Positions 38,199 through 49,000 are shown, numbered from the stretch's first letter. The stretch is DNA of 64,000 nucleotides from Cerasicoccus arenae (GCF_014651635.1 NZ_BMXG01000001.1:292517-356516), one strand, 5' to 3'. The notes: generated by a model from the letters alone, not told the origin. Numbers and translations are program-made.

Positions 38199-38476
38199 AG
38201 TTTCACTTTGGTCAAGTCGTGGCAATCGGCGTCAAGCCACGAAATATCAACGGTTTGCGAAATTTCCTTGCCGTCGCTTAAATTGCTAAACTGTGACAGC
38301 AAACGCCCCTGAAAGTCTATATTTTGTGGGGCTATTTGTGGGGCATGTGCTTTAACCCTCTCTTTACAATCAACCGGTTCACCAAGCCAAGGCAGGGTCC
38401 CAACCGCATTAAATGTCGGAAGCTGAGAAGCGTCTGTATAGACTTGCTTGGGCCCCACCTTTCGGTCCATGTTCAA
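38199..38476 (-). pseudogene. C-terminal remnant of a tyrosine integrase at the tRNA-Gly
   Basis: The minus-strand frame ends inside the tRNA (its last residues GAGGGNRTLIPSLENS are the typical read-through of a tRNA 3' end by integrase genes). It begins with VYTDASQLPTFNAVGTLPWL. The middle contains APQIAPQNIDFQGRLLSQ. These are characteristic of the variable tails of phage or island tyrosine recombinases that use a tRNA as attB. The catalytic core is absent, so the gene is truncated and dead. The frame reaches 38090 but I stop it at the tRNA boundary. I infer an island was once integrated here and has since decayed. Confidence 0.6.
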
Positions 38477-38670
38477 TGACTATAATCTGACTGACCGTAT
38501 CCACTTAAACAGAGCCGCTTGCCAAGTTAGTCTGGGCCTTTAGAAAGGACACAAGCTATGAGAGGCAAACCATGCAACCGCTCCGTTCGCCCGGGCAACA
38601 GAGGCAAGTTGCCCCTGGCACCTCGATAAAGGCGTTCTGCAGACTCCAGACATTGCGCGACGCAAAGGCC

Positions 38671-38955
38671 TTATGGCTCGCTGCCGCCGGTTCGACCAGT
38701 GGCTTCGGTAGAGCCTGTTGATTGAATTCCCGTCTGACGGATTTCGATTGCCCTTTGACACAGGCAATTGAGCGAGAAGAAGATTCTGAAGCAAACGAAA
38801 ACCAAGAACAGTCTTAGGATCGCAAAGGTTCTTTCACCTAAGCCAATTTCTAACGCGGTGCCGTTCAGCAGAATATTCCGTTCCTCATGGATACGAGGAG
38901 CATAGAAAGATAATGCCTCGCCACTGAATAATTGGAAACGAACGAGATTAGTCAC
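38671..38955 (-). CDS. Possible small membrane protein of unknown function
   Basis: A GTG at 38955 has AAAGGAG at good spacing upstream. The 94-aa product contains one hydrophobic helix (FAILRLFLVFVCFRIFFSL) in its middle and a polar Ser/Thr/Gly-rich tail. It lies within the region of integrase debris and has no recognisable domain, so it may be a decayed fragment. Confidence 0.3.
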   Translation of the reverse strand: MTNLVRFQLFSGEALSFYAPRIHEERNILLNGTALEIGLGERTFAILRLFLVFVCFRIFFSLNCLCQRAIEIRQTGIQSTGSTEATGRTGGSEP

Positions 38956-39095
38956 CGACTTTGCTCCTTTAGACAAATCCGTTGCATTTTATTAGCACGA
39001 AATCGATGCATTTACGCGTTTTCATACTCTATTATAGAGCAATTTTAAAAATGACAAAGTTAGAACTAAATAGCTTAAAATCAACATCTTACAGA

Positions 39096-39170
39096 TGGTG
39101 CCCCCAGTGAGACTCGAACTCACATTAACGGTTTAGGAAACCGCGGTTCTATCCATTGAACTATGGGGAC
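39096..39170 (-). tRNA. tRNA-Arg (anticodon CCT)
   Basis: A 75-nt minus-strand cloverleaf with encoded CCA: acceptor GTCCCCA/TGGGGGC, anticodon stem GCGGT/ACCGT with loop TTCCTAA (anticodon CCU), and T-arm GTGAG-TTCGAGT-CTCAC. Confidence 0.88.
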
Positions 39171-39411
39171 CCTTGGTTATCAATTGTTTATGAACTATAG
39201 CTGTGGAATTCTTGTAAAGTTCTACCAAAAATTCTACTTTGTGTCTTGGCATCCACTTATGTTCTTCAAAACGCCTTGAACGCTTAAAGATGAGTAGTTG
39301 GATGGCAAGTGCATACGTTTTTGAATTGTCGTAAAAATCCCTTGGCAAATTTTTTAAAGTATGATCCGCTGGATGGGGATTGCTTTTGTTAACCTTGGCT
39401 TTACGTGACAT
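39133..39411 (-). CDS. Doubtful 92-aa ORF running into tRNA-Arg
   Basis: The ATG at 39411 gives MSRKAKVNKSNPHPADHT, then a basic, protein-like stretch (LLIFKRSRRFEEHKW). The last ~12 codons overlap tRNA-Arg on the same strand, a pattern often seen at island ends. No domain is recognised. It may be a fragment left by insertion at the tRNA. Confidence 0.25.
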   Translation of the reverse strand: MSRKAKVNKSNPHPADHTLKNLPRDFYDNSKTYALAIQLLIFKRSRRFEEHKWMPRHKVEFLVELYKNSTAIVHKQLITKGPHSSMDRTAVS

Positions 39412-39474
39412 TTTATGAAAAAGTCGACAACGAGTAAGTAAGGTCAATCCCCAAAGCAAACTCGGATCGAGGCA

Positions 39475-40060
39475 ATGCATTGTGTCGACCCCCACCTTGC
39501 ACTGGTTTTTGATTTGGAAAGCACACTCAAGTGGGAAGCTAAGGTTCTTGTGCAGCATATAGAGGCTTTCAATATCCCAGGGAGGATGAAGGGTGAAGGT
39601 AAGGATTGCTTTTGGATCAAAAACGTTGAGGCCATAGGAAATTCCAATTTCTTTGGTGGACAGATCGAGGAGGTCATTCGTTCGCTTCGTTAAATGGCTC
39701 TATCCCTTTGATTTTCAGTCGACTGACATCGCAAGCGTCAGCTTCGACGATCGCCTGCTAGTTCCGAAAGTGTCCAGTAAGCATGCACGGTCATGCTTTC
39801 TATACAGGGAGTTTGAGGAACCATATAACCTATTCGTAAATGGTCCATGTTCGGCCTTTGTTGATCATTGCCTCCAAACCTCTGACGGAAGCTTGAGGGT
39901 GACCAAAACTCTCTACAGTGAAAAAAAGGCTGACACGATAGATGAGAAGAAATACCTCATGCTCGCTTGTATGAGGATTTCAGAGAGGGATTTGGACTCT
40001 GAGGATTGGCTGAGCATAACAGAGTATCCATCGAGCGATTCGACGAGTCCACGTATGTAG
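39475..40060 (+). pseudogene. Possible frameshifted gene of unknown function
   Basis: Two plus-strand frames join near 39690. The first (39475-39693) ends FGGQIEEVIRSLR and the second continues with VKWLYPFDFQSTDIASVSFD and NLFVNGPCSAFVDHCLQT to 40060. Read together they give ~190 protein-like residues with one frameshift. No family is recognised. The position in the island scar favours a decayed gene, but two short genes are possible. Confidence 0.35.
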
Positions 40061-40413
40061 GCATTAGTTTACTCCTTGGTTAATGTTCATAGTCCAAAAA
40101 GCATTCTGCCGCATTCGATTATCTTATGCGCTATGGACAATCAGAGCTGAAGGATGGTTGGATGAAATTGAATGTATTGTATTAATTTACTGTCACATTA
40201 CTGTGGAACAAGCGAATTTTATTGCTGACATGTAGTATTGGCTTTTTCTTAAGGAGTTTCCAATACACATCATTGGTGGATTTTGGAAGTTGGGGCTGAA
40301 ATGCGCTGCGAGTGGGAGTGAATATTAACGAATTTAGCGATAAATTAATTAAGGCTATATGAAATGATGGGTTACAAATTCCATCGAACATTACTAAAAT
40401 GACATAACAACAC
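40061..40413. other. Gap upstream of the Rhs locus
   Basis: About 350 bp, AT-rich near its right end. A minus-strand frame (40182-40487) overlaps the start of the next gene and looks like a shadow. No operator, RNA or repeat was recognised; the promoter of the Rhs cluster should lie here. Confidence 0.4.
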
Positions 40414-41142
40414 ATGCGCCAGACCTCTAAGCATTTTTTAACACAAGTATTCGCATATTTTTTCTTATTGATGGTCCAGGTGGCCAATGTAAATGGGGAT
40501 ACGTATTCGGAGTTTGAGGCGGCAAAGGCAGAGCTGAAGGCTGCTCAAGACGCCTCCGAAGAGGCGCATATACAGCTTCGTGAGCAAACCAAGGAGCTGT
40601 CGCCTGAGGCGCGCCGTGAAGCAGTCAAAGAGTGGGAGCAGGAACGTGGTCCTGACCGGGTGGAGCTGTTACGGCTAAAGGCTCAGGTGAAATCGTTGAG
40701 CCTGGAAACATCGAGTAGAACTTTCATGCCGGAAGCGGTTGTTGCCGACGCTACGGATGAGGAGCGTGATTTAATTGTGGCCCGCAATGCTTTCGAACAA
40801 GCCAGATTCAATCAAAGGGAAGCCCTCCGCAATGCCAGCCCGGAGGAGCGTCGAGCGGCTTGGAAAGCATTTGATCGTGCGCATCAGATTGAGATTGTTG
40901 AGTTGCGCGCAATGATTACGATGGCAAAGGGCCAGCGCAAAAGTGCTCAATCAGCGCCAGCTTTTTCTATTCTGGACCTGCCTGCTGGGCTGTCTGTTGC
41001 CCAGACAGATCGCCGCGTAGCTGAATACAACTCGGACAAGGCTTTCTTTGAGTGGCGTGAACAAATTAAAGACTTTTCCCCGGAATCACGCCGCAATGCG
41101 GTGAAGACGTTCGAGGCGGCTCAAGCCCCTCAAGCCGAATAA
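40414..41142 (+). CDS. Exported helical protein, first gene of the Rhs cluster
   Basis: This 242-aa protein has a signal peptide (HFLTQVFAYFFLLMVQVANVNG). The rest is almost entirely helical, with three related units of about 60 residues. Each contains a run like QLREQTKELSPEARREAVKEW, QREALRNASPEERRAAWKAF and WREQIKDFSPESRRNAVKTF. The SPE-R-R motif followed by A-x-K is the shared core. This internal repeat was found by reading; I know no named family. It is followed by three more exported proteins of the Rhs locus with small gaps, so an operon is likely. A periplasmic chaperone or coat role is possible but unproven. Confidence 0.7.
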   Translation: MRQTSKHFLTQVFAYFFLLMVQVANVNGDTYSEFEAAKAELKAAQDASEEAHIQLREQTKELSPEARREAVKEWEQERGPDRVELLRLKAQVKSLSLETSSRTFMPEAVVADATDEERDLIVARNAFEQARFNQREALRNASPEERRAAWKAFDRAHQIEIVELRAMITMAKGQRKSAQSAPAFSILDLPAGLSVAQTDRRVAEYNSDKAFFEWREQIKDFSPESRRNAVKTFEAAQAPQAE

Positions 41143-41176
41143 TTTAAAATGAAGCCCGTTTAATCTTACCAACCAA

Positions 41177-42190
41177 ATGAAAATTTTATCTACAATGAAA
41201 ATATCATCCGTCACCCTCGCCGCCCTGCTTTTGCCCGTTGTCACCTTAACTGCTGGAAATTATGGCGACGTGATTGAAGAGCTGCTCAGCGATCCCAATG
41301 ATGCGGGTCCATCCCTTCTGGTGGATGGTGATTTGGTGGTTGGGGATGAGACGGCTCCATCTCACAGCATCGACACCGTCCTGTATGGCGGATTGTCAGT
41401 CATTGGAAATCCCACCCTCAATGTCGTTGTGTTTGGCGAGTATACGAGCGAGGCAAGCAATGGCATGCCTGAGGGAGATGGTCGGCGTTTGGTTTGGCAC
41501 ACGGGAAAATCGGCTTTTCGCGTCGGTAAAGTGTTCGACGGTAGCTGGGATAATTCTGAAATAGGCGACTTTTCCATCGGCATGGGCCGCAATGTCAAGG
41601 CGACCGCTTACAATACGTTTGCGGTGGGCGAGGATGCCCGGGCGACCGATTTGCGCGCGATTGCGATAGGCAACGCAGCATGGGCAACGGGAGATCGGTC
41701 CATCGCTTTGGGCACGTTGGCTAAAGCCGAGGGGCCCAAAGCGTTCGCGCTGTTTGGCTCAGAAGCCAACGCGCCTGGTGATGGTCAAACTACTGGTTAT
41801 TCTATCGCCATGGGGCTCAATTCGGAGGCCAGGAATTCGCATGTGATCGCGCTTGGTCATAACAACTATGCTGGCGGTCTGGCTTCATTCGCAATCAACG
41901 AAGACACAATCGCCACTGGCAGTTACTTATTTGCGAGTGGGTCTGGTACCAATGCGAATGCTTACGCCTCGTTTGCGATCGGCCAATATAATGTCGGTGG
42001 CTTTAGCTCCACCAGTGGAGATACTGCGTGGGACGATGCTGATCCGCTCTTTGAAATCGGCATCGGCGACGATGATCAAAATCGCGCTAACGCCCTGACC
42101 ATTTACAAAGATGGAAAAGCTGAGTTCAGTGGTGCAGTTATGATGACTCAAGCCCAAGGCGACATCGATATGGGTACATACGGCAATTAG
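41177..42190 (+). CDS. Exported YadA-head-like (left-handed beta-roll) protein
   Basis: This 337-aa protein has an N-terminal signal (SSVTLAALLLPVVTLTAG). At least eight short repeats of the trimeric-autotransporter head type follow, from about residue 125 to 275: GDFSIGMGRNVKATAYNTFA, ATDLRAIAIGNAAWATGDRS, NSHVIALGHNNYAGGLASFA, each ~14-16 residues. The tail (FEIGIGDDDQNRANALTIYK then DGKAEFSGAVMM) is like the knob end of phage and autotransporter fibres. There is no YadA membrane anchor, so it is probably held by another protein. It is the second gene of the Rhs cluster. Confidence 0.78.
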   Translation: MKILSTMKISSVTLAALLLPVVTLTAGNYGDVIEELLSDPNDAGPSLLVDGDLVVGDETAPSHSIDTVLYGGLSVIGNPTLNVVVFGEYTSEASNGMPEGDGRRLVWHTGKSAFRVGKVFDGSWDNSEIGDFSIGMGRNVKATAYNTFAVGEDARATDLRAIAIGNAAWATGDRSIALGTLAKAEGPKAFALFGSEANAPGDGQTTGYSIAMGLNSEARNSHVIALGHNNYAGGLASFAINEDTIATGSYLFASGSGTNANAYASFAIGQYNVGGFSSTSGDTAWDDADPLFEIGIGDDDQNRANALTIYKDGKAEFSGAVMMTQAQGDIDMGTYGN

Positions 42191-42221
42191 CAGCGCCGAT
42201 ACGCAATCCTTTAGAAAAATC

Positions 42222-45200
42222 ATGAGACTATTCCCTTTCCTCTTCTTATTGCTTTGCGCAGCATCTGTGTTGAATGCTGGGCCTACTTATCCAGCGTGGT
42301 GGCTTAGTGAGGGAGTCGTGGCTAGTCAACCGCCTCCCGCACCTGGAGAGGCCGGTTATGATCAGGCAACTTACGATGCCTGGATGGCGAGCAACTATGG
42401 GGTCGCGAACCTTGGGCAGGCGAAGAATTTGGCGCATGCTGCTTATGATGCGATGGAGGCCGCCGAAACCGGTTCGGCAGGAACTACAATCTCAACGATG
42501 GTGGGTAATTTCTCTACCGATCCAGACGACAACTACGTCGCTCTAAACCTCGGTCAACTGAAGGCAATTGCTGCCCCCTTTTACGAAAGAATGCATGCAG
42601 TCGGTTTTTTGGTAACCCTGACCGATGGCACCGTGATTACTAGTGGCGATGAATACCCGTGGAATCCAACGACCCCAGTTTCTGAAAACTATGCTCTAGC
42701 GAATCTGGGGCAGCTTAAGCATGTGTTTTCCTTTACTTTAGATGGCTGGCCGCCTAGTGCAGGAGCGGATATCTCGATCATTTCCCCAACCAGCGGCACC
42801 TCAATATTAGAGGGTGAATCAATCAGCATAAAAGCATGGGCGACTAACGTAGGTGCTGAAATTGATCGGGTTGAGTTTTACGTAGACGATGTGCTTCAGT
42901 ATGAAACAGGTTATGCGATTGATGATGTCTATACGTGGACATGGTATAACGCGTCGTTAATTAATGATTCAGATACTGCTCACGCGTTAAAAGTGATCAT
43001 GGTGGATGTTAATAGCTATCAAGTCGAGTCGGATACGAGCACTTTGAATGTGTATTTAGACTCAGATAACGACCATTTACCGGATTGGTGGGAGATGTCC
43101 AACTTTGCAAATCTGGATGAATTCCCGGATGGTGATCCCGATCAAGATGAAGCAACCAATTTATTTGAGTATGTGAGTGGTACCGATCCTAACAACGAAC
43201 TGGATGACCCAGCCAATGCTGATTCAGTTGTTGCTTTGGTCGCGCCACTGGATGGCGACTCAATTTTAGATAAGCAATCAATGATAATTAGCGCAATGGC
43301 GACTGATAACGATACAACAATCGAGCATGTAGAATTCTACTATGATGCAACTTTGATTGCTAGCGTCTATACGCCGACGTCTGAGGACGTCTACACGTGG
43401 AATTGGCATAATTTACCGATGATTGGCACTGACGCAACTTATTCACTAACTGCTGTTGCGGTTGATATTTATGGCCACCGGGCAACTTCCTCTGCGATCA
43501 ATTTAAGTATAGAAGTAGATTCGGATGAGGATGGCCTTCCGGATTTTTGGGAATTGGCCAAATGGTCTAATTTGGATCAGGACGGCTCGGGAGACCCGGA
43601 TAATGACCAAGCCAATAATTTATTTGAGTTCACACATGGCACAGAACCGCATGTTGCCGATACCCCCTACCTTAATGCGCTCTCCCTCGTGAGCGTTGAC
43701 TCTCCACAGGATGGAGACAAGTATTTTGTCGGTGAGTCTCTGGAGCTGACAGCCACGGCAACCGATTCTGATACTTCCATTGAGCGCGTCGAGTTTTACG
43801 CCAATGCACAACTAATCGGAACGGATTACTCGCCCAATCCAAACAGCGGGTATTCGTTTAATTGGGCTGATCTCCCTCTGGAGAGTGATGCGGATACTAC
43901 CTACACGTTTTTTGCGCGAGTTATTGACGAATATGGCCATCTGGTTGATTCGGCCAACGTGAGTATCACCGTCTGGAAGGACACCGACACAGACGGCCTA
44001 CCGGACACTTGGGAAATTCAATATTTCACGAACTTGGATGCCGACCCCACGGGCCATTCGGATGCGGATAAGGCCAATAACCTCTTCGAATTCCTCAACG
44101 GGACAAATCCCGTGATCGAAGATATCCCCTCGCCCAACGCAGAATCTGTCATCACACTGATTTTGCCTTCACCCACCGGCTCGCAAGTCTGGCAGGACGA
44201 ATCCGTGGAATTGGCCGCTACAGCAATGGATGCCGATACCGAGATTGATCGCGTGGAGTTTTATTACGATGACAATTTCATCGGTGCGGTTACTAGTCCA
44301 ATTCAGGGAGATCTATATTACATGCTTTGGAATGATCTGCCGAACCTTGGGAATGGGCTGGTGACAACGTATATTACCGCGAAAGTCATCGATGTTTACG
44401 GACACAGGGTAGATGCCTTGCAGGAGGCCCCATTAGACATCCGCGGTGACGCCGATGGAGATCGCTTACAGGATGATTGGGAGATCACTCATTTTGGTGT
44501 CATCGATCATGATCGACAGGGAGATTTCGATGGTGACGGTTATCTGAACGGCTTTGAGCATGATAACAGTACGGACCCGACCGATAACAACGATTACCCC
44601 TTGGATAATCCATCGGTAATCGCCCTCGTTTCCCCGCTGGACGGCTCTACTGTATGGGAGGGTGAGGCCGTATCGCTGAAAGCTTCGGCCACCGATAGCG
44701 ATTCCATTTTGGATCGGGTTGAGTTCTATGCAGACGGGACGTTGCTTGGCATCGACTTCTTGGCGGCCAACGACGTTTACGCCTACAACTGGAAAAAGCC
44801 GACTGCTGATCTCAATGACGGCATTACAGCGCGCATCATCATCGCCAGAGTTTACGATAGCTTTGGCCATTCAGTGGATTCGGGCGCCATCACACTGAAC
44901 GTCATCGAGGACAAGGATGGGGACCACATGCGCGATGATGACGAGCGATATTACTTCGGTGGATTGTCCCAGGAGCCGAATGGTGACTTTGATGGTGATG
45001 ACGCCTCGAACCGATTGGAGTTGGATGCAGGTAGCGATCCAACCAATATTAATGACACGCCCGGCGGCTCGCCTACGGTTATTGCCTGGAATTCTCCGAT
45101 TGACGGCGATATTGTCTGGCAAGGCGATGCGCTCAACTTGGTGGTTGCCGCCAGTGATGCCGACACGGCCATCGCTAGAGTCGAATTTTACGACGGTGCT

Positions 45201-46022
45201 ACGCTATTGGGCATCGATGTTGTTCCGGAGAATTCGTCTAACTATTCCATTACCTGGAGCCCTCTGCCTGCGCAGACTTCTAGCTTGAACTCACATACAT
45301 TGACTGCGCAAGTGGTTGATGCCTACGGCAGCGTCACCGTTTCCAGCTTGATTTCGATCTCCATTCAAGGTGATTTAGACCTCGATGGCCTAGGTGATGA
45401 TTGGGAGCTGCTGCATTTTAGCGACCTCAATGAGACTCCTGAGGGAGATGCGGACTCCGACAACGTGTCGAACCTAGCAGAGTATCTGCTGGGCTTTAAC
45501 CCGAATGATACGGATAGCGACGATGATACGATCTTGGACGATGCCGAAGACCGAGACGGCGATGGCGCCCCCGATGGTTGGGAACTATTCTACGGCGATT
45601 TCGCTGATTATGAAACCGCTGACAGCGGTCGTGACCCCGATGGCGACACCCTCACCAATCTCCTAGAGTATCAATACAATCGCCATCCCGGCGTTTTTGA
45701 CTCAGACCTGATTGACCTCGACGATGATGGCCTGCTCGATCGCTGGGAGCAAAAAATTATCGATGCTGGCCTGACGGATCAGGATAATGACGGAGATGTC
45801 GACTTTTATGATGTCCTCGGGATGGACGACTTCGACGGCGACGGCGACACCAACGCTCAAGAATACGCCAATGGAACCGATCCCACAGATAGCACCAACA
45901 GCATAACGGACGACCCGGACGCTGATGGCCTGGGCTCGGACGCTGAACTCCTGCTGCTGACGCATTCCCTTAAACCAGACAACCCAAGTGTTCAATTATC
46001 AGCAGCACCTGTACAAAATTAA
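42222..46022 (+). CDS. 1266-aa exported Ig-like/TSP3 repeat protein with N-terminal NLGQLK motifs
   Basis: Signal peptide residues 1-20. Residues ~45-175 hold three related motifs (YGVANLGQAKNLA, NYVALNLGQLKAIA, NYALANLGQLKHVF) that I associate with verrucomicrobial Rhs-linked surface proteins. From ~183 to ~1095 there are six tandem modules of ~145 aa. Each combines an Ig-like beta-sandwich (WEGEAVSLKASATDSDSILD, DRVEFYADGTLLGID) with a Ca-binding TSP3/EF-like loop (DSDNDHLPDWWEMSNFANLD). A TSP3-rich tail closes the protein. Such modules make long, calcium-stabilised rods. It is followed, 17 bp on, by the Rhs gene, so it may display or tether it. Confidence 0.85.
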   Translation: MRLFPFLFLLLCAASVLNAGPTYPAWWLSEGVVASQPPPAPGEAGYDQATYDAWMASNYGVANLGQAKNLAHAAYDAMEAAETGSAGTTISTMVGNFSTDPDDNYVALNLGQLKAIAAPFYERMHAVGFLVTLTDGTVITSGDEYPWNPTTPVSENYALANLGQLKHVFSFTLDGWPPSAGADISIISPTSGTSILEGESISIKAWATNVGAEIDRVEFYVDDVLQYETGYAIDDVYTWTWYNASLINDSDTAHALKVIMVDVNSYQVESDTSTLNVYLDSDNDHLPDWWEMSNFANLDEFPDGDPDQDEATNLFEYVSGTDPNNELDDPANADSVVALVAPLDGDSILDKQSMIISAMATDNDTTIEHVEFYYDATLIASVYTPTSEDVYTWNWHNLPMIGTDATYSLTAVAVDIYGHRATSSAINLSIEVDSDEDGLPDFWELAKWSNLDQDGSGDPDNDQANNLFEFTHGTEPHVADTPYLNALSLVSVDSPQDGDKYFVGESLELTATATDSDTSIERVEFYANAQLIGTDYSPNPNSGYSFNWADLPLESDADTTYTFFARVIDEYGHLVDSANVSITVWKDTDTDGLPDTWEIQYFTNLDADPTGHSDADKANNLFEFLNGTNPVIEDIPSPNAESVITLILPSPTGSQVWQDESVELAATAMDADTEIDRVEFYYDDNFIGAVTSPIQGDLYYMLWNDLPNLGNGLVTTYITAKVIDVYGHRVDALQEAPLDIRGDADGDRLQDDWEITHFGVIDHDRQGDFDGDGYLNGFEHDNSTDPTDNNDYPLDNPSVIALVSPLDGSTVWEGEAVSLKASATDSDSILDRVEFYADGTLLGIDFLAANDVYAYNWKKPTADLNDGITARIIIARVYDSFGHSVDSGAITLNVIEDKDGDHMRDDDERYYFGGLSQEPNGDFDGDDASNRLELDAGSDPTNINDTPGGSPTVIAWNSPIDGDIVWQGDALNLVVAASDADTAIARVEFYDGATLLGIDVVPENSSNYSITWSPLPAQTSSLNSHTLTAQVVDAYGSVTVSSLISISIQGDLDLDGLGDDWELLHFSDLNETPEGDADSDNVSNLAEYLLGFNPNDTDSDDDTILDDAEDRDGDGAPDGWELFYGDFADYETADSGRDPDGDTLTNLLEYQYNRHPGVFDSDLIDLDDDGLLDRWEQKIIDAGLTDQDNDGDVDFYDVLGMDDFDGDGDTNAQEYANGTDPTDSTNSITDDPDADGLGSDAELLLLTHSLKPDNPSVQLSAAPVQN

Positions 46023-46038
46023 TTCATCTTTTCGAGAC

Positions 46039-49000
46039 ATGAAATCAGCCATTCGGACCTTCATCTTCATTGCGGGGATTCTTTGTACAATCACTAGCAT
46101 TACCCAAGCTCAGACAATCGAATCTGTTATGTGCGCTTTGCAGGAGCGACATATGTGCCTAGAGCAGCGGAAATACGCAGAGTCCAAATGTCGGAATTAC
46201 AATGAAGATCCAGAAGATCCAGAAGATCCAGAGGATCCAGAGGAAGAGTATGAACCGAGTCCAATAGAGTGGGGTTATGGCATATCTAATTATCCTGCGG
46301 ATTATAGCCTGAATTCAGTGCCCTTATCTGATATGCTTGATGTCCTCAAGGTGATTCGAATCAATTATAACTTGTTAATTGATGAGTATGTGTTTCCGGC
46401 AAACTCACCAGGTTTGGGTCTACTCAAGGGGGGGCGGGTTCAAAATGTTTCATTAAATCATATCGGGGTTATCAATGAGAGTAATTTGGTGCCTGCATTA
46501 CGCCAGCTTGCTAGTGGCATCAATCAAATGAAATATCTAAAGTGGCCATATGTCCTTCAGCATGGAGGTACTAGAGCAGACAAATGGTGGCCTATAGATG
46601 ACATTAACGTGACAAGTTATGAAACCAACAATTCGAGGAAGGGACTGGCGACGTCCTATACCGCTGTTGGTGGCCCTATCTATGATTATGAATCCATTTC
46701 GGAATGGCTTATTAATGAAGGCTATTATGAATTCGATCTTCAAGAAAATGGAGCTGAAGACATAGGCGAGTATCAACCAGGTGATAGTTATCATGATTTA
46801 GGATTTACTATATATTCCGGTCAAAAAGATGGCCTTGATGGATCTTTCTATCTCCTTGGTCGAAACATGCCAATTTACTCGTCTGAGGCTGTTGTTGTTG
46901 AGTTTGGAACATGGCCGGAGGCTTATGAGGAATTTAAAGGTTATCGAGCATACAAGAAATTTAGCGGCAAAAATGAATATAAATGTGCATGGTATGATTA
47001 TGATGAAGATGCTGAATCGTATTCTTCACCAGAGGGGAGGAATTTGGCTACAGGTTATGCATCTGCAACCATTAATGGCATGTGGTATTCTTATCTTGAA
47101 TACTTGATAAATGAAGAAGTATGGAATCAAAAAACAACATTTTTATTTGAGCCTGATGTTGGGGGTTGGGAATATATTGATTCTGAACTTCGAGTGCGTG
47201 AACTTGAATGGAATAATAGCTATATCTATAATTGGACTGATGGTTTTTTGGTTTTTGAACCAAACTTCAAGTATGAAGTATATCTTAGTGATTCGATTAA
47301 GGTTGCTGCCGCTGGTCGAAATGTGGGGGAGGTGCGTGTCGATTTTCGTCAGCAAACCGCGTATATTGATCTTGGTCGAGGAGTAGATGGAGTCGCGCCT
47401 GGATATCTTGGGTTCAGTGTTTTGACTGAACGAGATCCTGCATTTGATGGATTTGGTTCTGTAATTGATTTGGATATGCTTATAAACGCCCGTGCATTTG
47501 AAGTGTATTATGAATTAGATGAAAATGAAATCCCAGGGGTGAAACCAGGGGAATTAACAAGTCCAGATAATTATAATTATAATTATGGGTATGAGAAAAT
47601 GGAGTGGTATCAAACGCCTCGCATTAAACAGGTTGTTGGCATCGATGTCATTGCGAACGTAGAGCCTGTAGGCACAGGTCGCGGCATCGATCCGGATAGA
47701 TATACGGTCAAGTTGTATAGGGCTGATCAAAAAGGTGCTTTTCAAAATGGATCGTACCGGATCAATGGCCCTCCATTTGACGTGATTGAAATTTCCGACT
47801 CTGGTGATGCGGTCAAGCTCTCCGGGAATCACAAGGAGATTAAAATTTCTTACTCGAAGCAACCGAATCCCAATGGCTTCTTTGATTTTGTAAATTTCAC
47901 AGGCATTAAAACGATTTTCAAAGGCCACCGTAACACGGCTCAAGTGGAATCGTTTGACCCGTATGCGGCCGAATATGAAGTGCATGTAGACAATAAGCTA
48001 GTATACAGTCGCAATTTTGCTAATGCGTCGTTTTTCTTCGGCGATTCGACTTTCACAATTCCCTCGGTGGCGAAGCATGAGGCACCGACCGGACACTTTG
48101 AGCTACTCTATGAACCTGACGGCGCTATTAGCCATGGGGAATCCTCGCGCAATCTGACCTATAGAAATATTTGGGAGGTGGTCGACAACAGCACGAGCGA
48201 TCCACCACTTTCGCGCAATATTGGGAGTTATGTCACTTCAGTTGATGGTCCCAATGCCTTCAGTCAGACTTTTGACGATTACGGTCGGCTGACTTCTCGC
48301 ACGGAGCAGTATCGAGGCTCAACGCTTGAGACGACCGTTATTCCCTCTGGCAGCACTGTCACAACTACAGTCAAATGGGATGGCTCAGTCATCTCTCAGA
48401 GTCAGCAGGTATGGAATAACGGACTTACTGGCTACACCATCACCGATGGCGTTGGGCTGGAAACGACGGTCGAATATTATGGAGGCAATGAAGGAGACCT
48501 TCCCTGGGCGATCAAGTCGGTAGCCTATCCAGACGGACGAACCACCGACTTTTCTTATAGCTACAGTGGGGGAGGCCTGACGACTACTGTGACAACTGGC
48601 CCCGAGGTAATAGAGAGCGTCACCAATCAGCAAGGCCATCTCGTTTCGAGCGTCACCACCGAAAATGGCGTTACGGTGACGAGCGCCACCGGTAGTGATT
48701 ATGATGGCTGGGGGCGACCGCAGAAAGTTACTTTCTTGGATGGCACCAAAATCAGCAGAACTTACGCCGCAGACTTCCGTAATCTGGTGCTCAAAGAAAC
48801 GGATCGCAATGGTATCGAGCACACCTTTTCCTATGATGGCTTGGAGCGAGTTATTAGCGTGGATAGCAGTGAAGTCGATGTCGACATCGACTACGATCGC
48901 TTCACTACCACGACCACATACTCAGCCGGAGGTGAGAGCTATAAGGTCGGCAGTAAGACAAATGGCTTTGGCGAGTTGCTGTCAGCATACAATGAGTTTG

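Noticed and set aside
38540-38794. 84-aa minus-strand ORF near the integrase scar
   Set aside because: Overlaps the better-supported 94-aa frame with a Shine-Dalgarno site; no domain.
46203-46245. GAAGATCCA array as a possible CRISPR or satellite
   Set aside because: It is an in-frame codon repeat of the Rhs gene with no spacers.
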